From contig MQVO02000054.1 in assembly GCA_001986395.2 (NCBI GenBank), positions 49,625 to 113,624 of the forward strand: a stretch of 64,000 bases of DNA. Direction: 5' to 3'. The notes beneath the pieces are model-generated. The model was not told the DNA's origin and did not search any database. It saw nothing but the letters and a program-made list of their open reading frames with translations. This stretch comes from Irpex lacteus (Eukaryota > Basidiomycota > Agaricomycetes > Polyporales > Irpicaceae). Position numbers and translations under genes: made by a program. Positions 20,394 through 32,463 of the stretch are shown piece after piece (position 1 is the first letter of the stretch; each line of letters opens with the position of its first letter).

Positions 20394-23300
20394 GGAACCT
20401 ACCATGGTACGGGGTACGTCTCGGCGATGTTCTCAAATGAGCAACTTTCATCGGTCTGACGTACGATACCTACCGACCCAGGTTTCATCTCGCAGTCATC
20501 TTGGATCTACTACTCAGGCTGCGAACGCTGTAAACACTAGCTTCTGCTGGCCCCAGTCAAATATTATGAAAGGGTAGATCAACTCACCCAAAATATCCAT
20601 CACGGCGTGGTGCGCCCTACTACTGGGCAGCGAGATCTCGAGAGATGTATAGGTACGTCTCTAGTATGTCTACACCGTCGATGTTAAGCTGCACGTACCG
20701 TCCCACTGTACAACCAAGTGAGCTGCAGCTTCTGTCGAAGGTGTGTATCCTTTAGATGTGCTACCGGAATTTGGCACTCCATAGCACACAGTACGCACGA
20801 TGTGAGTCCTTCAAGTTCATTAACGTATGCATTCGTCGCCTTCGCTAAAGTTTGGGGGAACAGGTCCAACCGTATTCCAGCTACATAACCCTTGGATACC
20901 ACGGGGTCTATCTCCGAGATCCTGTGTTCGCGACTATCACTTAAGCTCACACGCATCAGTTGGACTCTGGGCGCATAGCTGGCCCTTATAAGTGTTGATA
21001 GCACCTGGAGTCTGGGCCCATCACTCGAACCGCAATGACAGTCGAACTATAGCTGGGCGTGAGCGTGGGACCGATCTGCGCTACCAACTAATCCCTGTGC
21101 CCTCCTGTGATCACATCACACATCACACCTCTCCCCATCTGACCATCAGCTTCATCAGATCCTTCGCGAGCCAAACTTGGCAGCCAACCTCCCTCGTTTG
21201 GGGCATGAATCGTATGTCAGTGTCGGAGGTGACGGTACTTGTGTGGCGTGTCCGTTCTTACCTCCATGTACCGGCGGTCCTCTCCCACCACTGCCAGTAC
21301 ACAAATTCGAAACTCGAAAGCAGTATTGATATCACCAGTCGAAGGCCTACTCAGGGTGCCAATAATTAGAAGAGACGTTCAATCATTGCTGTGCCAGAGC
21401 GGTGACGGCTGAACGGTACGTCCATGATTGCACATGAGCATCAGGCTACGCAGAAGCCCACTTACGCAGTTGGAAGTTCACACCCATAGAAATATGCATA
21501 TAGATTGCGCACTTCGCGTTGGGCGGCGAACATTAATCAGCCCATGACGGCGCTCGGGGCGCGTGGGATGATGACTGATTGCGAAGGGTCCTCTACTCGG
21601 AAAGAAGCAGCCTTTTATAATTAAGTGCGTGCACGCACGCATGCTATAATTGAATTAATTGACGGTATAGGGTGCGGTAGAGCGGTAGCTCTATTAATTC
21701 GGAGAAGACGTTCTGGAACTCCAGGTAGGACTCTGTGATCAGTATGTGGTAGTCGGATTCGCCGTGGCCACGGGGGATGTCAATGAATCGAGCCAAGCGT
21801 GGGCTTCGAGCCTAAGACAATGAATACGAAGAGCCGGGCGTTGTAGCTGGAGAACTTGAATTGCATGGGATATATATGCAGAGGAGGGTGCGATTGCTTT
21901 ATTCGCAGCGATATAATTCTCCTCGGTATGTATAAGTCATACAATATTCGGCTCTCGAGGTGATGCTGCCAAGCTACGGCACGTCGGTCGGTCGTTTGTC
22001 GGTTCAGTTTGTATCCGTCAGTACCAGTGGGTATATGCATCGTCGGAGCGGGGGCTATAGCCGTTGACGCTACAACGGTCCCACAGTAGGCTATTTATCA
22101 ATTGCACGCAAGCCCGGCGTCGGTCGTGTAAATACGGTTCGTTATTTCTATTATGGAGGTCGGTCAATGATTAAGGGTACTCCTGTAATGTATTAATATG
22201 GATCCGGTACGTACCGGGTGTGCTCGCGAAGCGACATTCTCAGTTAGTCGGGCGTGTCAATGAAGCAGCGTGAACATTAAGTAATCAACATTAATTACGG
22301 GCGAGTGTCTACAACCCAGTGCAGCATTCTCCTGACATGTAATGCACGGAGCCTTGAACCTTTGAGCAGTGGTCATGAGGGAAACGCCGCAGCCTGCCCT
22401 CTGGGGCAAGCCTGTCTACAACGATGATGTTTTCTTATCTTCCAACACTTGGTGAAATGCTCCGAATTCGATTCCTGACATCTGCAACAGCAAGAGTGAG
22501 GGTCAGTAATGAAGGAAGCTAGCTGGGCTGAAGACAAAGGGAGTATTAACCCCGCTAAGTTACTACGGGGACTGTTGTTTACTTGATCAATCAGTGAGAA
22601 CATACTAAGGTACACATGCTGTCAGCAGTGGATACTGAGAACGGCAGGCATGATGAGAGGAAGAGGATATTTATTCGAAGGCATGATAAGCATACGTAGT
22701 TACAGCGAGCCGGCAATATTAATGTGTGACTCATTGACGTGAGAGGGCCACCGAGAGCGAACGTGACGGCGCGACACTGTATGTCACAGGATGACACAAC
22801 GTTACGCGAGGTCACGAAAGGGCAAAAAGGCAGAATAAAACAAGTATAGAACAGGGGTAAAAATACCAAAAAAATAGTGTACAGAAGGTAACACATTGAG
22901 CAGAGTTTTGAGACTCAAAAAGTACAGAAAGGTGCGAGTTTTTGCAGCTTTTTGAGGCGGTAAAGAAGAAACGACGATTTTTTGCGAACGGGGTGTTTGG
23001 TCTTATTTGTTCTTCCCGAACGACAGGCGGACGGCCCTATCTCGTGTTAATCAAGTATGCTCGCTTCGCTCGCAACTAACGGCAGTTAAACGTTAAGTGC
23101 TCACCGCTATAGTCCGAGTGGCGTCTGTCTTTGCCGTCCGAGAGCTCTTGTGCTTCTATCATCCTAGTCGAACTAAGGGTGTCTGAAATCAAATAGTAAG
23201 TTACGACTGGAGGCTTAACGTGATGATTTGGACCGCGCCGAAGTCGGGGTAAATGGCTATTATCCAAGTCACCAGATATCCAGACAGTCGGATAGCGAGA

Positions 23301-26300
23301 TACATAGATGGGTAGAAAAGCCTCTCCACTGATGTTGATGTTTACAGCTGTACGTACAACGTTTGATTGGCTTTTGAAAAGCGGAAGTTAGGGATAGTAG
23401 ACTCGAAGTTGAACTTGAATCGAGGGTGCTTAACGGTATCGCAAGGACGATGGAGTAATACGCACCCCCCGTGGTATAGGTCTCGACGCGAAGTTGGAGG
23501 TGAGCAACGTTCGTGAGCTCTAGGCGGACTACAGTGTGTACCGCACATCCGTACCGTATCGCATGACAATGTGGACCCCCGACCCCTTCGACTTCGCCCA
23601 GAATATTGTCAATTTCAAGTTCGGCCCCACCGACATCTCTCATCTCGTCGTTCGCATCTCGTTCGTATTTCCACGGTCGTATCTCGTCGTTCGTATCTCG
23701 TAACCTGCGATCACACCGACCCGTCTGCCCCGGGTCACCCATCACGCATCATCAACCACCCATCTCACATCTCACATCACGCATCACGCATCGTACAGTA
23801 CATCACGGAAACTTGAAGGGGACTCGGAGGCAGAGGGCAAGCTTATCAGCGCGACCCTGCGTGCGTGCTATCACGGGTTCCTTATGAGTGCGCGAGATGA
23901 GCGATGGGAGATGGGAGGTGAGAGATGCGGCATTGGAGATAGAGCCTGCGGTCGGAGGGTTGGGTGTTGGTAGTTACGGTCGGGTGTAATCTAATCGACA
24001 CTCGGTGGCTCCATAGACGGAGTAGACTGTAAGGCCACATTTTATAGAGCACTACGTTATTTTGGCAGTATACCGTGAGACTGACTTCCTAGACACAGTG
24101 ATATGACTGGAACGTACCTGCCTGGCTGTAGAGCACGCAGATACAGATCCTCGAAACTCATCTCGTCTTCGACGTTCGAGTGGCATCACCTCACTTCACC
24201 TAGATCACATCAAATCAGCATACCGTCGCGGGAGCCTCGTACGTACTCACCTACACAATATCAATACATCATGCATCACACACGAGATCCAGAGATTCCA
24301 TAACGCGAGTACGTACGTATCTTGATTCGTGATTCCGTTAATTGTTAGAGGGGGTGGATGATATGAGCGTGGGGAGTGATCTGCGCGTGCTGTGCTGAGC
24401 TTGTGATGAGGTGAGGCGAGGTGAGGGGAAGCGGTAAATGGGTACGTACGTGATGATGGTGTCATATGCATGACCACGTAGACGTACGTATCGACGAGTC
24501 GCTCGAGAGCTTTGTGGCGTTCCAAGTCGCCGTACGCCTTGACATCGTCGAAGTCGGTGGTTTGCAAGTGGCGAACGGGTGGAAGCCTGCGATCAATCAA
24601 TGTCTGCATATGGGAACCGGGCAATGAAAAATTGGGGAAGGAAGGGAACGATCGAGATAAGTATCCATGCAGATGGGTCTGATCACGAGACTGGAGAAAG
24701 TGAACTCTAAGTAAGTGGGGTAAGTAGGGCGAGTAAGGACGGCGAAGTTAATTGAGAGGACGAACTTTATCGGGGACCGGGGATATCGATTCGATTGGAT
24801 GGTGTTCGAGGCGCAGGCAGCAGGTCGTTAATGCGAGCAGTGTTCTGCGGGGGTTGACGACGATAGAGTGCTGCACTAAATGCCGACGGGCATAGAGAAC
24901 GATATAGTACGCCGACGAGGCGAGCGAACGATACACGGAAAGCGAGTAGCTAGTACCGGTTCGATTGCCTAGGTCGGCGTTTTGCTTGGTCAGTCGATAC
25001 GCACACTGTCTGATGGTCCGGTTGTGGCGTCGTTCTTATCAATTACGAAGCTACGCTGCGCGTGCACCTCTGAATTTGAAGGTTCAGTTCAATTATATGA
25101 GCGATACTTCTTTGTTTGTTCGTTGGTAGGGAAGGACACTGGCGCGGTGGGAGGAAAGACTTGCTGCTTACTGTATTGCACAGTCACGGTGCTGGCCACA
25201 CGCACGGTCATTGGTCAGCCTGAGAGGGTTCCAGGATGATTGGATTGGATTGGGCGATGGTTGTGAGGCTAAGAGTGCGCGGTGAATCAGGAAGATTCAA
25301 GACAGAAGGACAGAATGACAGTGAGGCAGCGCATCATCAGGCTACCATTCCTATCAGCGAGGTTGTCGCGTCAACGGGATGGATGGGAAGGACGCAATAC
25401 TATGCACGTACGTGATTCCATTCAGTCAGACCCATTGAGTGAACTAGGTTCAGACGGTAGGTGGGGTTTCCATTTCAAGTCGGAGGGTGGGCGATGGGCG
25501 ATGGGAGATGTGATTGATTGATGACTGATTTGATTCCACTTGCCATTTGCATTTCGTGGGTGTGTGTCATTCATTCCGGTTCAGTCGGCGCAGGGGGAGG
25601 ATTGGGTTTCCGATGATGGCATGGGTAACGGCATTCGTGGGTTTGTGTGGCCGTTGGAAGACAAAGAAGAAAGAAGACGGGAGGAGGTGGGGAGGTGTTT
25701 GACGTGTCCATACGATGCACATATCCACGGTGCGTGCTTGGGTCCGAAGAGTGCGGTGGGGTGGACCTGGCTTGCGAGGAATCTTGGGACACATGTCGGG
25801 AAGAGAGCGGAAGCTTAATTAACGAGAATTCAGAGAAGGGAGCGCAGTCGCGCCGTCTGAACTCATCGACGACGGACGGTGCTGCGTCAGTGGTGAGAGC
25901 AGCCATCGAGATTTATGGGAAGACAGAATCTAGCAATCACTTATTGCAATCTCGTACATGAATCGAATACAGTCGACGATGAGCTGGAAGGGGGTCAAGG
26001 AGGTCAGGGTCGGGATGATAAGGTGAGCTGGGGGGAAGGCTTCACCCAGTGTTCCTTGTTCTCTCCACCGTCGTGGCCACAGCGGCAAGGCACGAACACC
26101 GCGCAGGGCTGTTAACGTTGCCATCTGATGGACATCTGATAGCCATCTGATGGGGGAACATTTCCCCCGGCGATGCGCCGTATCTCTCCCGTCGTTCAAT
26201 GGGCGGCGTGTGGCCAGAGCCCCATCGCCGGATGATCCCCGGAGAGAACCGGGTGATCCGAAACGCTGATGGGGCAACGTGTTTCCGGATTTGGGAGAAG

Positions 26301-26606
26301 AAAAAAAGCTGCAAAGCGACCAGGGTTCGGGGGCGTGAGAAATTTGATCAGCGGCCACGAGCCCTCGGTGCGATCAAAAAGTCGTCGACGCCCGTCCCCC
26401 CTCTCTCTTTCTCTCTCTCGTCTCGCTGTCATCCCGACGACGACCGCAACGCCCGCCCAACGTCCCGCACGGCCTCAACATCGCTTCCAACGCGTGCGAG
26501 CGAGCCCAGCGACGCGAACGAGGTGAGCCAGGACGCGTGCCGTGACCGTGTTCTCTCACGGCAACGAGGCATCAGAGCGGTCACTGATGATTGATTCGTG
26601 GGACAG
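20394..26606. other. 6.2 kb gene-poor region
   Basis: No gene is supported here. Weak open frames occur at 20684-20956 (-), from an ATG for MRVSLSDSREHRISEIDPVV to a possible GTACGT donor, and at 23269-23745 (-, 158 codons). Neither has recognisable domains or convincing exon partners. A 20-nt alternating purine/pyrimidine stretch at 21625 includes the palindrome GTGCGTGCACGCAC. An A-rich stretch lies near 22850-22990. The right end (about 26400-26606) is CT-rich and then has a likely 5' UTR intron (GTGAGC near 26523 to GACAG at 26606) belonging to the GATA gene. Confidence 0.5.
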
Positions 26607-26715
26607 GTTCTGGCGCATACAGTCACCAATATTCGAATACCCAACCTCTCGGTCAATCTTGCTCTGCGTCCTCCTTTAGGCAGCACACATCACACAGAAC
26701 CATTCGTGGCCCACG

Positions 26716-29402
26716 ATGTACGTCTGTCTGGCATGGTCTTTCTCGTGCCGGAACTCTATCAATTCACCCATCAAATAACACCCTTGTATTCTCCAGGTCG
26801 CCTCGCCACTCCCCAGCCCACTCTCCCCCGCCGCAGCCTCCCTCTCCACCTGTCAGTGCGGACAACCGCAGTGGAGACAAGCCCGTCGTCGACAACAATA
26901 AAAAAGACGCGACGTCTGCGCCAGCTCAGCAACAACAGCAGCAGCAGCAGAGCGTGCCACAACACCAGATTGACCCCGCCCTCAGCGGTCCTGGAGGTGA
27001 TCCTCGGTCAAACCAAAACACCGCCAACGCCAACGGCAACAGCGCGAACCACGTCAGCTCAAACGCGCCGCCATCGCCCGTCCCATTGCACTATCACCCA
27101 ATTCCCTTCTCGCTGCAGGAGAACCGCTGGGTACGTCAAACCTTGCCTTTGTGAATTCCACATCTTCCCATTTCCGTCCAAAGCCTTTCTATTCGAACTT
27201 CCGACGACACCGTTTCATTTGATATCCTCTTTCCCTTTTCCGTCTCTTGATTGGTCCGCGGTCACTGATGATTCCATCATTCCCTCTCTCGTTATGGCAT
27301 GTGCCAATGTCCTTTGTATAGCAGCAACAGCCTCCTCCTCCTCCTCCGCACTCCCAGCCTCATCATTCGCAGTCCCCCGCGTACGGCGCAGCAGTATTTC
27401 AACCTCACAGGTACTCTCACCACCATCACCCACCACCTCCTCCGTCCCATCACACACATCACCACCCCCACCATCCAGATAGCTACCCCCATCCCAATCA
27501 TCATCATATGCCTCACCGCGTCGATTCCCAGGACAGGTCTGGATCTATCAGGTAAGCCCCGTTGATCTCGTTTTAATATTCGCCTGCGCATCGCCATCTC
27601 CATCAGCCCATCTCGCCCACACATCACCCATTCATCTTCATCCGCGTTCCTGTTCGTTCTATCATCATATCACAATCAATTCCCGTTATCATTTCTCGTC
27701 TTCCAACTTCTATCTTCTCCGCCAACGGTCAACGAGCAGTTCCCCCATCTGACCACTTGTTTGCGCGCTCTTGCTTTTTGCCGCTTGACAGCCACAGGCC
27801 AGACGACCGCCCGTACGATCAGCACCCGGCCTCTTCCCACCCATCACCACCGCCTATCGCGACACTACATAATTCGTCCGCCCAACCCGTGGACAGCGCC
27901 GCCGCGTCGTCTATCACCTCTGCGTCTCCTCCTGTGCGTTCTCCTCTCTCTCACTCAATCACTCTTGTTCTCGACCACTCACTGCTCGGTGCTTTATAGC
28001 TCAACCAGAGCCCGTACTACTCTGCACCTCCACCACCAAGCGGTCCAGGCATGCACTCATCGTACGGATATCCCCCGCACGCGCGGTACCCCGCTCAAGA
28101 TCCCAACGGGCACGCCCACCCCATGGCGTCGGCCCAAGCCCAGTACCCTCCATCGTCCCACTACGGACCACCAGCGGTAGGTGCCCCCGTTCATCTGTCC
28201 ACACGAACCATCCGGCCGACGTACGTTGCTACCCCTTCTTCCGCTGACTCCCATCCCTATTATACTTCGCCACCGCCGTCTGCCGTGCCACACCAGCCGG
28301 CTTATATCGTCCACACAGACGATGCGGCGACGAAGCTGAATGATAGGGTCAGGAGGAAGTGTTATAATTGTAGGACGACGGATACGTCTACCTGGAGGAG
28401 GTCGAGTCTCACCCCTGGCAAAGTGGTAAGTCGCGTCTATTTTATTTTTTTCATTCTTTTCTTTTGTTTCGAGCAAGCACCATCGACGACCGAGTGTCGT
28501 CGATTGTGTTTGACCGCGTAAACACGATCGGACGAGCCGCGAACAACGCATCACTCCCATCGCCACGGGATCTCAGATTACAATGAGATTGAGGTGGGGA
28601 TGGGCTGAGCCGGAGTCCGATCGTGTTGATGTTGGCTGTTGTTGTCGTTTTTGTTGTGCGTGCGTTGACGGGACGCTGATGATTGCCTTTACGCTCTGTT
28701 CTCCTTGCCCCTGCACGTCCCTCTTCTCGCCAACCCTGCACATCCTCGCCATCTATTGCACTGCGATCATCACCGGTCTACCTCCATCATCACACCAACA
28801 TCGACGCATACACATAGCTCTGCAACAAGTGCGGACTCTTCGAGCGTACCCACTCCCGCCCCCGCCCCGAGCAGTTCCCGCACAAGCGCGGGCCTATCGT
28901 CACCACGACCTTCAAGTCGTCGAGGTCGCCTCCGCCGCCATCAGGCTCGTCGTCGTCGCGGCTCCCCCCTATCAACCAACAACCCCCTCCTCAGCCTCAG
29001 CATTTGCCCCCGCATCATTATGATCACCCGAGCATCACGGGGTTGATCCCTAGGCAGGATGGCAATGGCGGTCCGGGGGGACCTCCTCCCCCTCCTCCCT
29101 CTCAGCAACAGTACGCCTCTGCTCCTCCTCCCCAGCAGAACGCGTCTTCTTCCGCGTCTGCCAACGCCTCCGCTCAGTCTGTCGGTGAGGCAGCTGCGCC
29201 TGCCACCACGAAGGTGGAGAGCGCGAGCATCGGGAGCTTGTTGAATGGGCCTGGCGCGAGTGGGAACGACGAGCGTGTGCAGGCGGGCACGAAGAGGCCG
29301 TTGAGCCCTAGGTCGAGCCCGAAGCAGGGACAGAGGTCGCCACCGTATGTCTACCAGCAGCAACAGCAACAACAGCAACAGAGGGCGGGTGCTAGTGCGT
29401 AG
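26716..29402 (+). CDS. GATA-type zinc-finger transcription factor, 572 aa
   Basis: Coding exons: 26716-26717, 26797-27130, 27322-27551, 27792-27933, 28000-28425, 28818-29402. The phases close on one 572-aa frame. No ATG exists in the long 5' frame. The best start is an ATG made by splicing, AT at 26716-26717 and G at 26797, giving MSPRHSPAHSPPPQPPSPP. The protein is Pro/His/Gln/Ser-rich with poly-Gln. Near residues 360-390 is the finger CYNCRTTDTSTWRRSSLTPG-KVLCNKCGLFERTHSRPRP. It is C-x2-C-x19-C-x2-C, two residues longer than the classic 17-residue loop. The 392-nt intron cuts the finger just before LCNKC. A basic QFPHKRGP tail follows it. It should bind GATA-containing promoters in the nucleus. 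The regulon cannot be read from sequence. A longer 5' end joined through the upstream intron is an alternative. Confidence 0.82.
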
Positions 29403-30276
29403 TTCGTGATGGACGCTGGAGAAAGTAAATTCGAGAAGATAATAATTTGAGGTTGATATCGTAGAATTTTTTCTTTTTGTTTCGATGAGTATTCGTAGTG
29501 CTAGTTGCTTGATAGTGTTCGTGCTTTTGTCCGCGTAGTTCAGTCCCCGTTTAGTCTGCCAGTTCAGTGCTTCCTCTTGTCGTTCGCTCGTTCGTTCGTG
29601 CGTTTCTTTCTTGGCCCAGAGTCAAGTCGAAAGTCTGACTATCCTTTCTCCGTACCCTATCCCTCGTTCGAATCGTGCGTCTCCTCCCCGTTGTACCTCC
29701 CCTCTCTGTTCGAGCGAGTCATCGAACGTATCACTGCTACCGCTACATAGCTACTGTCTTTAGTCGATTTTCTGTACGTACCGCTTCTTTGTGTATATTT
29801 TTATTGTCTCTTCGAGTTGCTCAAATGTCTAAGCTTTTCAAGTCCATCGATACCCTCAGTGTCAGGCCTCGGTGACGAGGAGCTACGTGTTCTTGGTAAG
29901 TAAGTTCTTCTGCCCATTGTCTGTCGACTTACATCCCCAACTATGACTCGCCATGGACTACAATCGTATTCTAGCATTTCTTTCGGATATCGTTGATGCT
30001 CCAGAATACAATGAAAGTTTGCCGTATCCTCGACGTCGACATCGCTTGGTAGAGGAGAATGCACATGTGGACAGAACACCGCTACAAATCAACACGACTG
30101 GCAAACAATGATAATGATTGTACAATGATCAATTGGTCACAGTGAATGCATCTGGCACGACAAGACCTAAAATAACACATCTCAGAAAGTGTATGGCATG
30201 GCCTGAGTAACGAGTATACGAAGACTGTCGAGATGTTCTCTGTACGGCTCGTGCCCATGTGCATGAACCCCCACTA
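29403..30276. other. 3' flank of GATA gene and intergenic DNA
   Basis: T- and C-rich 3' UTR-like sequence up to about 29870, then spacer. No supported gene is seen. Confidence 0.5.
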
Positions 30277-31941
30277 CTAGTAATTCATCCTCTTTGACCA
30301 CCTACATCCTTTCTCCTGACAACCCCAATACCCACCTTCCTCGCCCGCCTCGAGAGCGTCACGAAACTCGCTCAACGCGTCTCGTGTATGCTGTCGTATC
30401 TCTTGGTCATCACAGGGCTGATTGTCTTCGCCGTGGCAGAAAAAGACATGAACTGTTCTTGCGTTAAAGCCATCCTTAGTCTCGACGAAAGGAAAGAGGT
30501 GTTGACGAAGGTGCGACCGGAGTCTTTCCCATTCTGGTTCAAGTGTGGCCCAGTCAAGTTGTCGAAGCTGGCTCTCGCTAAACGGCACGAAAGCGGAGCC
30601 CCGGGCAGACGACAAGTAACAGCACCGCTGCATGGAAAATTGCATGACGAGGTGCCTGAGCCGAGTCCCTTCTCGTACTGAAGTCGTCTTCTCAGTGGCG
30701 TCACGTTCGGCGGCTGGAAGAAGCGGGATAAAGTTGGCGGCGAGACAAATTGCGTGTTGTGCGACGCGAGCTTCGATGGAGGATATGTCTTCTATAAAGC
30801 TGCATATATTCAGGCGTAACGCGTGAAGTTTGGTAAGCGTGGCAAAGCCTGCACAGAGAGCCGCAGGTAGGAGGATACCTGGCGCTGCATCACATGATGG
30901 ATCATAAGCAATGAGAGACTGTTAAAAAGTAAGGCGATGAGCAGACGTACCGGATTCACTGTCCGAGTCCCTGAGGTACCGTTTACACCACTTCCACGAG
31001 ATTCTCAAGCTGAGTTCGCCGAGGTTGTGGCCAAGGGAGCGTAGCAGATCGTTTGTGGAGTCGAGTACCAATGAGAAACAAGATCCGGAAATGTGCAAGC
31101 TCAGGCGTGTTATTCTGGGCTGCACGTTACACCAGTTGTACTTGGTAAGGAAGAACGGCATATTTCCCTGAACATCTAGCTCTTCCGCTCCTGCAATCGC
31201 CTCTTCCAGGGGGTCCAGCGTGGATTTGTTTGTGTCGTCATGATAGGATTGCAATCCACGTAGCTCTAAAGTATTGACACTGAAAAGCCGAAGGATGTAG
31301 GCAAGAACCCGGAGTTTCTCGTCCGTACCACCATTCGGATCTGGCAGGAAGGTCAGCCTATCCAATCTCCTGGCCGAGGTATCTGAGCTTGAGTATGACG
31401 AATCGGACGCAAGGCCTACAGCCTGAGGCCTGCGCTGCGTAAAAGGCTCCATCAGGTGAAAGTATTCCAGATCAAGATACTTCAGCTTAGTACAGTATCC
31501 TAGAACTAGAGACATTGTGTCTCTTGCGACGACGAAGTAGCCGCGGAGAGTAAGAGCCTGAACGCTGCCCAGAATGGCAGTCATCCGCCTAGTATGACTG
31601 GCGTCGTTGTTCCCGGTGCCCTCAGTGAAAAGTTCTTCGAACTGAAAACCATGGCGACGATTAAGGACGATGTGCTTGAAGAAATACGGTATTGTGATAG
31701 ATCGCCATCGCTTCGAGACAAGAGAGCACGCTTCGAGATGTGCTTTGGATCCCGCGCCAGGAAGAGCAGTGTACGATATCAAAGGCTGGCCACTGATCGA
31801 GCGAGCGTGTGGTGGACACAAGGCCTCGATGATTAGAGACAATATTTCGTCAGGAATGTAAGGAAGGTCCGGAGGAGCTTTCGTTTTGAGTTTCGTTTTC
31901 GCTCTCGTTCGCTTCGACGCCGTCCTCGATCGTTTTGTCAT
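30277..31941 (-). CDS. F-box/LRR-like protein, 530 aa (paralog of 18708-20393)
   Basis: Exons 31941-30951 and 30878-30277 are separated by a 72-nt phase-1 intron (GTACGT ... GCCAG). Exon 1 is 991 nt, exactly as in the paralog. The start is MTKRSRTASKRTRAKTKLKT. The F-box reads LPYIPDEILSLIIEALCPPH ... CSLVSKRWRSITIPYFFKHIV, followed by leucine-rich segments. The tail GGYWGCQEKGCRWSKRMNY keeps the family signature. It differs from its partner by scattered substitutions and lacks the extra SHLR unit in exon 2. Its intron contains an in-frame stop (TAA), so unlike the paralog it has no open retained-intron form. It lies in the inverted duplication and is presumably an SCF adaptor with a similar or diverging target. 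Confidence 0.87.
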
Positions 31942-32400
31942 GCTGAGATGAGCCCTATACGTGCAATAAGGTGTAGTTAGAAACGTTATGGGTCTCAGCA
32001 ATCTCAAGACGCAAGCTTCAATGAACAGAGTTACGGACGACTTTCAGAGCGAGCTGGATTTACCACTGGCATCGGCGCTGTGGCCCGCACCTCAGGCTGG
32101 AATTCAAGCGAAGTAACACATACTTAGTAATGTCTTAGTTGGAATGTCTTGTCTGTCTTGAGCTAGTTGCGTCGTGAGTACAGCTCAACAAGCGTATGGA
32201 AATGCCCTTACTTCGCGTTATGGTACGACCTCAGTTGCGGTGGTCATTGGTATGGTTCAAGCTCAACTTCGGCCGCCATCAAACGTTCGGATGGGAGTGG
32301 TTCGGGGTCCTTGTACTAGCGTCTATCAAGTTCAAGTTGCATCCCGATTTCAAAGTTCAAACTACGACCTTGACCGTCATCGTGACCTGTCTATAGGTGA
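30277..32400 (-). repeat. Right arm of the inverted segmental duplication
   Basis: Inverted copy of about 18190-20393, containing the F-box gene at 30277-31941 and its 5' region. Matches upstream of the gene include GGTACGACCTCAG near 32221 and CCATCAAACGTTCGGATGGG near 32275. The outer edge is approximate. Confidence 0.75.
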
Positions 32401-32463
32401 GTTAATCGCCATTTATGTGATATCTTTGCACCATTGCTTATGAGGCTTCTACCTCAGAATACT

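Noticed and set aside
20684..21004. Possible small protein on the minus strand
   Set aside because: An ATG and a GTACGT donor exist, but no convincing following exon or domain was found.
22591..22896. Hydrophobic Cys-rich open frame on the minus strand
   Set aside because: It has an ATG and looks membrane-like, but it comes from an A/T-homopolymer-rich stretch with no splice partners or TATA context.
23269..23745. 158-codon frame on the minus strand
   Set aside because: It lies in gene-poor DNA overlapping simple CATCTC/CGTATCTCGT repeats on the other strand. No homology or exon partners were recognised.
24950..24975. tRNA-like B-box (GGTTCGATTGCC)
   Set aside because: No matching A-box, acceptor stem or anticodon arm upstream.
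26271..26526. Upstream coding exon for the GATA factor
   Set aside because: The frame starting at the ATG near 26271 reaches the GTGAGC donor in phase 2, but continuing into the next exon meets a TAG before the conserved part, so it is more likely 5' UTR.
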